A stretch of DNA of 64,000 nucleotides. It comes from JACVRW01 sp963821275. Its GTDB lineage: Bacteria; Actinomycetota; Thermoleophilia; Solirubrobacterales; Thermoleophilaceae. The stretch's first letter is position 1. Every line of letters starts with the position of its first letter. Both the position numbers and the translations under genes were made by a program. Below the pieces are notes generated by a model. The model did not search any database. It saw only the letters and a program-made list of their open reading frames with translations, and had not been told where the DNA came from. Location: assembly GCA_963821275.1 (NCBI GenBank), contig CAWGDF010000013.1, forward strand, positions 306,472 through 370,471, in the 5' to 3' direction. This document shows positions 45,829-54,306 of the stretch, piece by piece.

Positions 45829-46739
45829 ATGTATCGCAAGGTCATCGTCGGCTACGACGGCAGCGAGCGGGCGCGGGACGCGATTGCGCTCGGAAAGCTC
45901 CTCAGCGACGCGAGCGGCGCCGAGCTCGTGGTGGCGGGCGTCTTCGAGTTCGATCCGCGTTGGGGGGCCGGAGCCCCCGCTACCGGGAGGCCGAGGCCGA
46001 GTACGCCCGCGTGATCGAGGCCGCCGCCGCCTCCGTTGGCGCCGAGCCGGAGGCAATGCCGAGCAACTCGGTGGGCCGGGGCCTGCACGAGCTTGCCGAG
46101 GAGACCGGCGCCGACCTGGTCGTGGTCGGCTCCTATCACCTGAGCCGGGCCGGACAGGTCCTCGCCGGCAACGTCGGTCAGTCGCTGCTGCACGGGTCAC
46201 CCTGCTCGGTGGCCGTCGCCTCGCACGGATTCGCGAGCCGCGAGCGTCGCGATCTCGAGGAGCTCATCGTGGGCTACGACGGCTCGGACGAGGCGGGCAT
46301 GGCCGTGGACGACGCCACCGGCCTCGCCCGGGCAAGCGGAGCGCTGCTGAAGCTCGTGACGGTCGCCGAGCCGCCGCCGACCACGTACGGCAAGAGCGGG
46401 GGCGGCCGAACCACGGGCTGGCACGCCCTCAAGGAGTCGGTCGACGAGATGATGCGGCAGTGCCTCGACGAAGGGCTGGCGTCCCTGCCGGAGGACCTGC
46501 CGGCGGAGGGAGTGCTGGCGGACGGTGACCCGGCCGAGGCGCTGACGGAGCTCGCCAACGCGGGAGGAGCGCTGCTGATGCTGGGTTCGCGGGCCTACGG
46601 CCCGCTGAGGCGGGTACTGCTCGGCACCGTCGCCACCAAGCTGGTGCGAACCGCCGCCTGCTCGGTGGTCGTCCACCCGCGCCCGGCGAGGGAGAGCAAG
46701 CCGGCGGCCGCGGCGATCGGAGCCGGCAGCGCCGAGTGA
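45829..46739 (+). CDS. Universal stress protein, two domains, frameshifted
   Basis: About 302 residues after removing two bases near 45975, in a G6/C5 homopolymer stretch. Domain 1 starts MYRKVIVGYDGSERARDAIA, with VVVGSYHLSRAGQVLAGNVGQSLL. Domain 2 starts LIVGYDGSDEAGMAVDDATG, with LMLGSRAYGPLRRVLLGTVATKLV, a good ATP-binding loop. AAGGAGG eight bases before ATG is an ideal ribosome site. GTGA overlap with the next gene. Confidence 0.85.
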
Positions 46740-47436
46740 CCACGCCACCCGCCTCGGTCGTCGACGAGCCGGTGCGCCGGTACTTCGCGCACGCGCTGCC
46801 GGGAGGGAGCCGGACAGTTGCGGGCGTTCGGCTCTCCATGCGCGGCCGCCAAGGCCGGCCGCTGGCTCCCGTTCACCGCCGAGCAGGGGTGCTTTCGCGA
46901 CGGCTTCGTCTGGCGAGCGGCGCGTCGGCGCCGGCCCGCTCACCGTTCTGCGGGTCGTCGACCGCTTCGCCGACGGCGGCGGCTCGACCGAGGGCCGGCT
47001 GTTGGCCGCTGCGCGTCCTGCATGCCGAGGGCCCGGACACGAGCCGCTCCGCCGCCGGGCGCGCCGCGCTCGAGGCCGCCACCTTCGCGCCGGTGGCGCT
47101 GCGGCCAGAGGCGGGCGTCTCCTGGCGTGCCGAGAGCGATGAGCTGATCGTCGCCGGTGGGACCTCGCCCCGGAGCATCACGAGGTGCAGGTGCGCATCG
47201 GCCGGCGCGGAGCGATTCGCAGCGTGAGCGGGCTGCGCTGGGGCAACCCCGGCCGCGCCGACTCGGGCTACGTGCCCTTCGGCGCGATCGCGCACGAGGA
47301 GCGCCGCTTCGGCGACCTCGTCTTGCCAAGCTCGCTCAGCGCCGGCTGGTGGTTCGCCAGCAGCCGGTTCGCCCCCTTCTTCCGGGCGGAGGTGACCGGC
47401 GCGGACTTCATCGCGGAGCCCGCTCGGACTCCTTGA
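46736..47436 (+). CDS. DUF6544-like protein, frameshifted
   Basis: Roughly 232 residues spread over three frames: VVDEPVRRYFAHALPGG at the start, AGRWLPFTAEQ, a middle part with LRVVDRFADGGGSTEGRLL and SRSAAGRAALEAATFAPVAL, then RWGNPGRADSGYVPFGAIAH and a Trp-rich end. The order matches DUF6544 proteins (function unknown). At least two base insertions are needed to explain the breaks near 46850 and 47155, and others lie between. Convergent and overlapping by 29 bases with the nitroreductase gene. Confidence 0.62.
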
Positions 47437-47845
47437 GGAGGACCAACGGGAACGACCGGCCTGCCCTCTTCTGAACGACCGCAAGCCGAGGGATCGACCT
47501 GGCCAGCCCATCGAACAGACGCGTTCGCTCCTCGCCGGTGACCTCGCGCGCCCGGACAGCGCTGTGGCGGCGGCCGACCTGAACGGCGGCGTCGGGGCGC
47601 GCCCTCAGGTTCAGGTACCAGGCGGGCGGGCGCGGCGCCCCGTTTGCCGACGCCACGATCAGATACCCCTCCCCCTCCCGCGTGTACTGCACGGGCGTGG
47701 TGTGCGCGCGGCCGCTCTTTCTTCCCGTCGTGGTCAGCAGGAGCACGGGCAGGCCGCCCATGCGCCCCATCACGCGCCCGCCCGTTCGCCTGTAGACCCA
47801 GGCGTGCGCCCGGCCCATCGCGCGGCGAAGGCGGGAGAACGCCAT
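47408..47845 (-). CDS. Deazaflavin (F420)-dependent nitroreductase family protein
   Basis: 145 residues. VLLLTTTGRKSGRAHTTPVQYTREGEGYLIVAS and PAWYLNLRARPDAAVQVG are the Ddn-family core blocks for F420 binding. Reduction of quinones or nitro compounds is the family's activity; the physiological substrate here is unknown. ATG 47845 gives the usual MxxxRxxRRAMGRAHAWVYR N-terminus. Confidence 0.85.
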   Translation of the reverse strand: MAFSRLRRAMGRAHAWVYRRTGGRVMGRMGGLPVLLLTTTGRKSGRAHTTPVQYTREGEGYLIVASANGAPRPPAWYLNLRARPDAAVQVGRRHSAVRAREVTGEERTRLFDGLARSIPRLAVVQKRAGRSFPLVLLKESERAPR

Positions 47846-48083
47846 CGCGCGACCTTAGTCCCCGCGGGGCCGGCTGGGATACTGCGCCCGCTCGCGTCGG
47901 CCAACTGCGGTTCTTCGCCTTCGAGGGCAAGAAAAGCCTGCCGTGTCGCGCACGATCGAGTGCGTGCTCCTGGCGCCGGTGGGCTAGTGAGCAGAACCTC
48001 CCTCAAACCGCCACGCGCCGGATTCGAGTGACCTTTTGCGCTAAGTATGCGACACCTGCAGGACGGCTAGAGACGCTTTGAGG

Positions 48084-48110
48084 GGACGCCCGGCAGCTGC
48101 CGGGGCGTCC
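48084..48110. repeat. 27-base GC-rich hairpin
   Basis: GGACGCCCGGCAG and CTGCCGGGGCGTCC pair as arms with one extra C on the right. It stands 50 bases before the decayed transposase and may mark the left part of the element. The remainder of the 47846-48163 gap shows nothing else recognisable. Confidence 0.45.
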
Positions 48111-48163
48111 GGGCGTCCGCTCAGGCTCGGGGTCACCCACCACCGTCTCGAGAGGAGCGCTCG

Positions 48164-49028
48164 GTGACTGAGCTGACGTGCTGGTCGGATTCCGTCTGCG
48201 GTTGTTCACGCTGGCCGAGGAGTGGGGATGTGTCCGCTGCCTGCCGGGCGATGGGGGTGAGCTCGACCTACTATCGGCTCAGCGAAGGTCGACGTTGGGG
48301 GCTGGAGGCGTTGCGGGTGCGTGAGCGTCGCGGCGCGGATGCCGACGAGATCGGCCGCCCTCGAGCAGCGGGTGATCGCTTTTGCTGGCACCCGGTTATG
48401 GGCCAGGCGCTCTCGGCCGAGCTGCCGGGACAAGTGGGGCGGTATCGGCTCTCAGAGCCGGCGTCTGGCGCGTGCTGCGGTCGGGCTCACCGCGCTCAAG
48501 CGCTGGCGCTGATCGCCGCCACCGACGCTACGAGCGCAGCCGAGCTGGCGCCACCAGAGCGCCATCGACGCTCTGAGCCGGCGAGAAGGTCAGTTCGACG
48601 CTCTCGGCGTGGCGGCACAAGGGCCCTCTGGCAATACACGCGATCGACGTCGCTCCGCTACGCCTGCCAGCTCGGACTCCGAGCACAACAGAGCCGCCAC
48701 ACCGCGAGTTCGTTCACCGCGTGGCGCGCGAGCTCAAGGCGCTGGCTGGAAGCTGCGCGAAGTCACGAGACAATGATGGATTCGTTCGGGCCAGTTCGGC
48801 AGGCGTCACGAACTCGGCGCCGCAACGCTCATTAAGGCCGGGCGCCACTCAACGGCTGCGTCGACGCCTACAACTGACATCTCGAAGAGTGCTGGCGGCA
48901 GCCTCCCGCTCACTGGTGCAAGTCCACGCTTCCTACTCGAAGTACTAGATAAATTCGACGCGACACAGGGCGTAACAAAGGGCGAGTCCGCAGATATCGT
49001 CTTCGGCGCCCAAGACAGGCCGTGAGAT
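48164..49028 (+). pseudogene. Decayed IS transposase (helix-turn-helix plus rve integrase core)
   Basis: Fragments in all three frames line up with the helix-turn-helix/integrase-core transposases (IS481/IS3-like) frequent in Solirubrobacterales: FRLRLFTLAEEWG and AACRAMGVSSTYYRL (HTH), WGLEALRVRERR, ALEQRVIAFA, DKWGGI, GVWRVLR, then RVARELKA and KLREVT of the catalytic core, HLEECWRQ, and ADIVFGA near the C-terminus. Stops and frameshifts occur every 50-150 bases and catalytic residues are lost, so this is a true pseudogene. Codon bias is weaker than in neighbours. Confidence 0.65.
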
Positions 49029-49071
49029 GAACCCGAACTGTGGCTACATCTCGGGGTTAGGACGGTTTAGC
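49021..49071 (+). repeat. Dispersed repeat, copy B (IS right-end sequence)
   Basis: Begins CGTGAGATGAACCCGA at the end of the decayed transposase and matches 12438-12488 at about 42 of 50 positions, including the GAGATG/CATCTC arms and AGGACGG. Probably the right end of the insertion element. From 49072 to the ppc stop at 49171 I see nothing else. Confidence 0.6.
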
Positions 49072-49170
49072 GCCCCAAACGTCGCGCACAATGCGAGTAC
49101 GGCATCCCGTGCGACCTTCTGCCCGTCGCCTCCCCTCACCCCGCCCTGCTCCGTGTGTCCGAGCGCTCAG

Positions 49171-51900
49171 CTAGCCCGTGTTTCGCAGCCCGGCCGCGAT
49201 GCCGTTGACCGTCAGCAGCAGCGCGCGGGCAAGCTCGGGATCGGGTTCGCCCGCGGCGGCGCGCTCGGCGCGCCAGCGCTCGGTCAGGGCGATCTGGAGC
49301 TCGTGGATGGGCGCGAGATAGGCGTCGCGCACCCGTAGGGTCGTGGCCAGGGTGGGGTTGCCGCCCAGCAGCTCCCGCTCGCCGGTGGCGCGCAAGAGCT
49401 CGGTCACGGTCAGGTCGTACTCGGCCCGCAGGACGGCGAGGAAGCGGTGCAGGCGCTCGGGGACCAGCCGGGTCACGTACTGCTCGGCCAGGTCGAGGTC
49501 GGTCTTGACGAGCGTCATCTCGACGTTGGACAGGAAGTTGCGGAAGAAGCGCCAGTTGGACTGCATCTCGCGCAGCCTGTCGCCGACGCCCGCCTCACGG
49601 GCCGCCGCGAGCCCGCTGCCCACGCCGAACCAGCCGGGCACGATCTGACGCGACTGGGTCCAGCCGAACACCCACGGGATCGCCCGCAGGCCCTCCAGGC
49701 CGCCGTCCGAGTCCGCGCGGCGTGAGGGCCGCGAGCCCAGGTGGAGCTCGCCCAGCAGCTCGACCGGCGTGGAGGCCATGTAGTACTCGGGCAGATCGGG
49801 ATCCTCGACCAGCGAGCAGTAGCGCTCGAGGGCGGCGGACGAAACGAGGTCCATCGTCTGGCTCCACTCCGCGAGCGCTTCCGGGGACATGCGAGGCCGG
49901 CGGTGCAGCACGGTCGACTCGAGCGCCGCGGCGAGCGTCAGCTCGAGGTTCTCGCGCGCCAGGGCCGGCACCAGGTACTTGTCGGAGATCACCTCGCCCT
50001 GCTCGGTCAGCTTGATCTCGCCGTCGAGCGTGAGCGGCGGCTGGGCGAGGATCGCGTCGTGGGTCGGCCCCCCGCCGCGGCCGACCGTCCCGCCCCGGCC
50101 GTGGAAGAGGCGCAGGCGGATGCCGAAGGCCTGCGCGGTGTCCCGTAGGCGCTGCTGGGCGCGGTGGATCTCCCATTGGCTGGTGGTCACCCCGGCCGCC
50201 TTGTTGGAGTCCGAGTAGCCCAGCATCACCTCCTGCACGTCGCCGCGCAGCTCGAGCACGCGACGGTAGGAGGGGTCCTCGAGCAGGCCGGCCAGGATCG
50301 TGCCCGCGCCACGCAGCTCGGCCTCCGTCTCCAGCAGGGGCACGAAGCCCACCCGGGCCACGCCGCCCTGCAGGTCCACCAGGCCGGCCTCGCGGGCGAG
50401 CACCACCGCGGCAAACAGGTCGTCCGGGCCCTGGCACATCGACACGATGTACGACTCCACCACGCTCTCGCCGTAGCGATCCTGCGCGTCGCGGATCGCT
50501 TCGAACGCGCCGAAGGTGCGCGCTGCCTCGGGGCTCAGGGGCGGCGGCTGCCGGGCCAGCGGGCGGCGTGATGTCAGCTCGCGGGCGAGCAGCTCGCGCC
50601 GTTCGTCGGGCGAGAGCTCGGCGTACGGAGGGCCATCCTCGCCGAGGCGGTCGAACAGCTCGCTCAGCGCACGGTGGTGTGCGCTCGCGTGCTCGCGGAC
50701 GTCGAGCGTGGCCAGCTGCAACCCGAAGGCCGCGATGGTGCGGGTCGCGCGCTCCAGGCGTCCGTGCGCGATCAGGCCGCCCCGGTGCTCGAGCAGCGAG
50801 TCCCGCAGCAGGCCGAGCTCGCCGACCAGCTCCTCGGCCCCGTCGTAGTCACGTCCCGGCATGTGCGCCCGGCCCTCGACGAGGCGCTCGCGGGTGTGGG
50901 CCAGCTTGAGACCCATGCAGGTGAGCTTGAGCCGGTAGGGCTCCTCGGCGTTGAGGCGCCGGTAGCGCGGCTCCAGCTCGGGCAGCGCCTGGAGGTCGCG
51001 AGCGAGCGACGCCTCGAGCTCGGGAGTGACCCCGATGATCCGAACCGAGGTGGAGAGATCGGTGCGGAGCTCGTCGATCAGCGCCAGCGCACTGCGGATT
51101 CCGTGCTCGTGCTGGAGAGCGAGCACCTGCCCGGTGGCCTCCGGGCCCACGTTCGGGTTTCCGTCGCGATCGCCACCGATCCAGCTGCCGAAGCTGAGCG
51201 GGCGAGCGTCGAGGCCGGGCTCGAAGCCGAGCCGCTCGAGCTCCTCCGACAGGGCCTCAAGCACGTCGGGGACCGCATGGCGGTGGAGCTGGTCGAAGTA
51301 GTAGACCGCGTTGCGCGCCTCGTCGACCACGTCGGGCCGTGCGATGCGCAGCTCGTCGGTCTGCCAGAGGAGGTCGATCAGCTCCTCGAGCCGCCGGGTG
51401 ACCCTGCGCTCGCCGGCCGGGTCGCCGTTCACGAGCGCGCGCTCGTCCAAGAGCTCGGCGACGTCCCGGATCTTGGCCAGCACCGTCCGGCGTGCGGCCT
51501 CGGTCGGGTGCGCCGTGAACACCGGCCGCACCGCTAGGCGCCCGACCTCCTCGGCCAGCTCCTCGGCGGGCACGCCGGCCGCCGAGATGCGATCCACCGC
51601 CTGCGAGAGCCAGCTGCCGTCGCTGCGGCGCACCGCGGCCAGCTCCCGCCCCCGGTGCACCTGCTCGGCCACGTTGGCGAGGTGGAAGTACAAGAGGAAC
51701 GCCCGCACGAGCTTGGTGGCCGTGTCCCCGTCGAGGTCGGCCAGCATGGCCACCGTCGCCTGCCGATTCGAGCGGACCAGCTGGCGCACGTGCTCGACCA
51801 GCCGAAACAGCTCGTCGCCCTCCTGGCGGATCAGGGTGCGGCCCAGCAGCTCAGCGAGCTGACGGATGTCGCGCCGAAGGAGGCTCTGCGAATCGTTCAC
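49171..51900 (-). CDS. ppc: Phosphoenolpyruvate carboxylase
   Basis: 909 residues, intact. It carboxylates PEP to oxaloacetate. VFTAHPTEAARRTVL has the catalytic His, SFGSWIGGDRDGNPNV binds PEP, VMLGYSDSNKAAG and FHGRGGTVGRGGGPTHDAILAQP are the active-site loops, and the C-terminus is RNTG as required for activity. GTG 51900 gives MNDSQSLLRRDIRQLAELLG, the normal start. It stands alone in its orientation. Confidence 0.95.
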   Translation of the reverse strand: MNDSQSLLRRDIRQLAELLGRTLIRQEGDELFRLVEHVRQLVRSNRQATVAMLADLDGDTATKLVRAFLLYFHLANVAEQVHRGRELAAVRRSDGSWLSQAVDRISAAGVPAEELAEEVGRLAVRPVFTAHPTEAARRTVLAKIRDVAELLDERALVNGDPAGERRVTRRLEELIDLLWQTDELRIARPDVVDEARNAVYYFDQLHRHAVPDVLEALSEELERLGFEPGLDARPLSFGSWIGGDRDGNPNVGPEATGQVLALQHEHGIRSALALIDELRTDLSTSVRIIGVTPELEASLARDLQALPELEPRYRRLNAEEPYRLKLTCMGLKLAHTRERLVEGRAHMPGRDYDGAEELVGELGLLRDSLLEHRGGLIAHGRLERATRTIAAFGLQLATLDVREHASAHHRALSELFDRLGEDGPPYAELSPDERRELLARELTSRRPLARQPPPLSPEAARTFGAFEAIRDAQDRYGESVVESYIVSMCQGPDDLFAAVVLAREAGLVDLQGGVARVGFVPLLETEAELRGAGTILAGLLEDPSYRRVLELRGDVQEVMLGYSDSNKAAGVTTSQWEIHRAQQRLRDTAQAFGIRLRLFHGRGGTVGRGGGPTHDAILAQPPLTLDGEIKLTEQGEVISDKYLVPALARENLELTLAAALESTVLHRRPRMSPEALAEWSQTMDLVSSAALERYCSLVEDPDLPEYYMASTPVELLGELHLGSRPSRRADSDGGLEGLRAIPWVFGWTQSRQIVPGWFGVGSGLAAAREAGVGDRLREMQSNWRFFRNFLSNVEMTLVKTDLDLAEQYVTRLVPERLHRFLAVLRAEYDLTVTELLRATGERELLGGNPTLATTLRVRDAYLAPIHELQIALTERWRAERAAAGEPDPELARALLLTVNGIAAGLRNTG

Positions 51901-52000
51901 CGGGCGAAAGGTACGGCTCCGTGGCGCGCAGAGCTACCGGGCCGCCGTCGGACTCGGGGGGCGTTTGGCGTCGGGGCACGTCGGTCCTCGTGGATCACTT

Positions 52001-52033
52001 GACAATGAGCTGTCTATTTGACAGCATGTTGTC
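52001..52033 (+). promoter_or_regulatory. MarR-type operator at the start of the PfpI-MarR unit
   Basis: GACAA-tga-GCTGTC-tattt-GACAGC-atg-TTGTC forms nested inverted repeats of 33 bases: inner arms of six and outer arms of five are perfect. TTGACA (51999-52004) at its left edge may be a -35 box. The operator ends one base before ATG 52035, so a bound repressor would cover the transcription start. The MarR gene two positions down is the obvious binder. Confidence 0.65.
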
Positions 52034-52034
52034 C

Positions 52035-52668
52035 ATGACTCCTACCGCACACATCGCCGTATACGACACGCTCGCCGACTGGGAGCCTGGACACCTGCTC
52101 GCCGAGCTCCGCAGCGGGCGCTTCACGGGCGTGACCTACGAGGTCCGGTCGGTCGCGGAGAGCCTTGAACCGGTCGTCACGATGGGCGGGCTGCGGCTGC
52201 TGCCCGACATGGTGCTCGGCGACCTCGACCCGGCGGACAGCGATCTGCTGATCCTGCCCGGCAGCGAGCAGTGGGACGCCGGGGGCGGCACCGCGCTTCG
52301 CGGAGCTCGCCGAGCGCTTCCTCGAATCCGGCGTGCCGGTGGCCGCGATCTGCGGCGCGACCGCGGGACTCGCCCGCCATGGCCTGCTCGACGACCGCCG
52401 GCACACGAGCGCGGCGGCCGAGTACCTGGCGGCGACCGGCTACGCGGGAGGCTCCCGCTACGTCGAGGCGCGGGCCGTGGCCGACGACGGCCTCGTCACC
52501 GCGGGGCCCGACGCGCCCGTGCCGTTCGCGCGTGCGACGCTCGGGCTGCTGGGGCTGCTCCCGGAGCCCGCCCTGGACGCCTACGAGGGCGTCTTCCAGC
52601 GGGGCGACGCCGCGTGCCTGCCGGTTCTCCTGGAGGCCGCGCAGCAGACGCCCGCCGTACGGCGATGA
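52035..52668 (+). CDS. DJ-1/PfpI-family protein (class I GATase-like), frameshifted
   Basis: About 210 residues after removing one C near 52296. HIAVYDTLADWEPGHLLAELRSG, DSDLLILPGSEQWD and VAAICGATAGLARHGLLDDRRHTS hold the nucleophile Cys elbow (AICGAT). These proteins include glyoxalase-like deglycases and regulators without known substrates. There is no ribosome site before ATG 52035, so translation is probably leaderless; ATG 52026 lies inside the operator. ATGA overlap with the MarR gene. Confidence 0.82.
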
Positions 52669-53174
52669 GCACCTCGGCGGACGCTCCGGCCCGGATACCC
52701 CCTCGCGAGGACTGGCCGGAGCCCGAGCCCGCCACGGACGCCGGCACCGCGCTCACCGAAGTCATTCTCACCACCTTCCGTTTGCACGGCCGGCTGCAGG
52801 AGTCCGCGCAGGACCTGGCTGCCGAGGGCGGGCTCACCGCCGCCTGGTGGCAGGTGATCGGAGGCGTCCTGGACGAGCCGCGGCCGGTCGCGGAGGTCGC
52901 GCGGCGAATGGGAATGACGCGCCAGGGAGTGCAACGGATCGCCGACCTGCTCGTCGACCGCGGGCTCGCCGAGTACCGGCCCAACCCCGCCCACCGCCGG
53001 GCCAAGCTGCTCGCCTGCACCGAGGCCGGCTACTGGGCGGTGAGGCGCATCTCGCTTGCTCAGCACCCGTGGGCGGAGCGCATCGGCGAGGCGGTCGGGG
53101 CCGACCAGCTGCAGGCCGCGCTCGAGACGATGCGGCGGCTGATCGACGTCCTCGAGGCCGACCGAGCCGGATGA
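52665..53174 (+). CDS. MarR-family transcriptional regulator
   Basis: 169 residues. A winged helix-turn-helix: WWQVIGGVLDEPRPVAEVARRMGMTRQGVQRIADLLVDRG, the wing YRPNPAHRRAKLLACTEAG, then a dimerisation helix. It probably represses its own unit through the operator at 52001-52033. ATGA overlap with the PfpI gene links their translation. Confidence 0.88.
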   Translation: MSTSADAPARIPPREDWPEPEPATDAGTALTEVILTTFRLHGRLQESAQDLAAEGGLTAAWWQVIGGVLDEPRPVAEVARRMGMTRQGVQRIADLLVDRGLAEYRPNPAHRRAKLLACTEAGYWAVRRISLAQHPWAERIGEAVGADQLQAALETMRRLIDVLEADRAG

Positions 53175-53184
53175 TCATCGAGCG

Positions 53185-53895
53185 ATGCGGCCTCGCGCCG
53201 TGACGGCATCCGAGCGCTTGCCCCTGATGGAGAACCCAGTCGTGGCCGGCTGGCTGGCGGCGGCCGCCGGCTCGATGGACGGGTTCACGTTCTTCAGCGC
53301 GAACACGTTCAGCACGGTCCAGTCGGGCAACGTGGTCCAGATCGGCTACTGGATCGCGAACGACAACTGGCACAGGGTGCTGGAGGTGGGGCTGGCCATC
53401 GTCGCCTTCGGACTCGGCGTCATGGTGATGGCGGCCATCGAGCACATTCTGCGCACTCGCGGGCGGACCGTGTCGTTTCACGTCCTCTTCGTCGAGGCGG
53501 CGGTGCTCGCCACCCTCGGGCTGCCGTTCGTGGGCGGCGAGCTCGACGCGAAGGTCGTCGCGTACGTGGTCTCCTTCCTCGCCGGCATGCAGGGGAGCGC
53601 CTTTCACAAGGCGGAGGGCATGGTCGTCAGCAACGTCGCGGTCACGCTGAACGTTCAGCTCGCCTTCAACTTCCTCACGCGGGCGCTGTTGCGGGATCGC
53701 CGGGCCAACCTGCTCAGGAGCGGCGTGTACACGCTCGTGCTGGTCGGGTTCGCGGCCGGCGGCATCGCCGGAGGGCTGCTCGCGGATCGGGTCGATGAGA
53801 GGGCCCTCTGGTTCCCGGCCGTGTTGCTCCTGGCCCTTGGGGTCCTGGCGCTCTCGGACGCGCGCCGGAGGCTGGTGGTCGACCCGCGCCCCTGA
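53185..53895 (+). CDS. DUF1275 (YoaK-like) membrane protein
   Basis: 236 residues with six membrane helices. GWLAAAAGSMDGFTFFSANTFSTVQSGNVVQIG is the DUF1275 N-terminal signature. AGMQGSAFHKAEGMVVSNVAVTLNVQ is the second conserved block. Role unknown; possibly a transporter controlled with the MarR unit, ten bases upstream. Confidence 0.85.
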   Translation: MRPRAVTASERLPLMENPVVAGWLAAAAGSMDGFTFFSANTFSTVQSGNVVQIGYWIANDNWHRVLEVGLAIVAFGLGVMVMAAIEHILRTRGRTVSFHVLFVEAAVLATLGLPFVGGELDAKVVAYVVSFLAGMQGSAFHKAEGMVVSNVAVTLNVQLAFNFLTRALLRDRRANLLRSGVYTLVLVGFAAGGIAGGLLADRVDERALWFPAVLLLALGVLALSDARRRLVVDPRP

Positions 53896-53897
53896 CC

Positions 53898-54230
53898 ATG
53901 ACCGAGCACGCGCCCCAGAACGTCCTGACCGATGCCGGCGAGGTCGCCCGCTTCCACGATCGCTGCAGCGACCTGATGCGCGAGCTGCTGGACGCCTTGG
54001 CCGACAGCCCCGGAGCACCGCGGCCCTTCCCCGACATCGAGCAGGGCTTGGGGTGGCCCCGCCGGCGCATCGCCTCGGTGCTGGGCGGTGTCGCGCACCT
54101 GCGCCAGACCGAGTTCGGCGGCCGCCGCCCGTACCACCTGCTCGAGGCCCGCGAATCGGCGTCGGGTCGCTGGGAGATGTGGATGGACGTCGCTCAGGCG
54201 CGGGCGGTCCGCGCGGCCCGGGCGCCCTGA
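53898..54230 (+). CDS. Hypothetical protein, possibly winged-helix
   Basis: 110 residues: CSDLMRELLDALADSPGAPRPF, DIEQGLGWPRRRIASVLGGVAHL, GGRRPYHLL. The order helix, helix-turn-helix, short hairpin looks like a winged-helix DNA-binding fold, but I do not recognise the family. It is two bases after the DUF1275 gene and 76 bases before the second cydA, so it could regulate either. Confidence 0.6.
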   Translation: MTEHAPQNVLTDAGEVARFHDRCSDLMRELLDALADSPGAPRPFPDIEQGLGWPRRRIASVLGGVAHLRQTEFGGRRPYHLLEARESASGRWEMWMDVAQARAVRAARAP

Positions 54231-54293
54231 TCCGGCAGCGGAGGGGACCCCGCCGGGCGCGCCAATCGCAGCACACCGTCCGACGGTCAGCCG

Positions 54294-54299
54294 TAGCAT
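54294..54299 (+). promoter_or_regulatory. Possible -10 box of the second cyd cluster
   Basis: TAGCAT lies seven bases before GTG 54307, which would make the cydA mRNA leaderless. No recurrent motif is found upstream, so this cluster seems to be controlled differently from the first. Confidence 0.4.
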
Positions 54300-54306
54300 T
54301 CAGCAG

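Noticed and set aside
48164..48835. A 223-residue intact protein at 48164
   Set aside because: Transposase fragments appear alternately in all three frames across it, so the open frame is accidental within a decayed gene.
53165..53195. Another copy of the recurrent motif (GGATGATCATCGAGCGATG) before the DUF1275 gene
   Set aside because: The right arm lacks CGGG, the site overlaps the MarR stop codon, and no TAGNNT box lies about 39 bases away.
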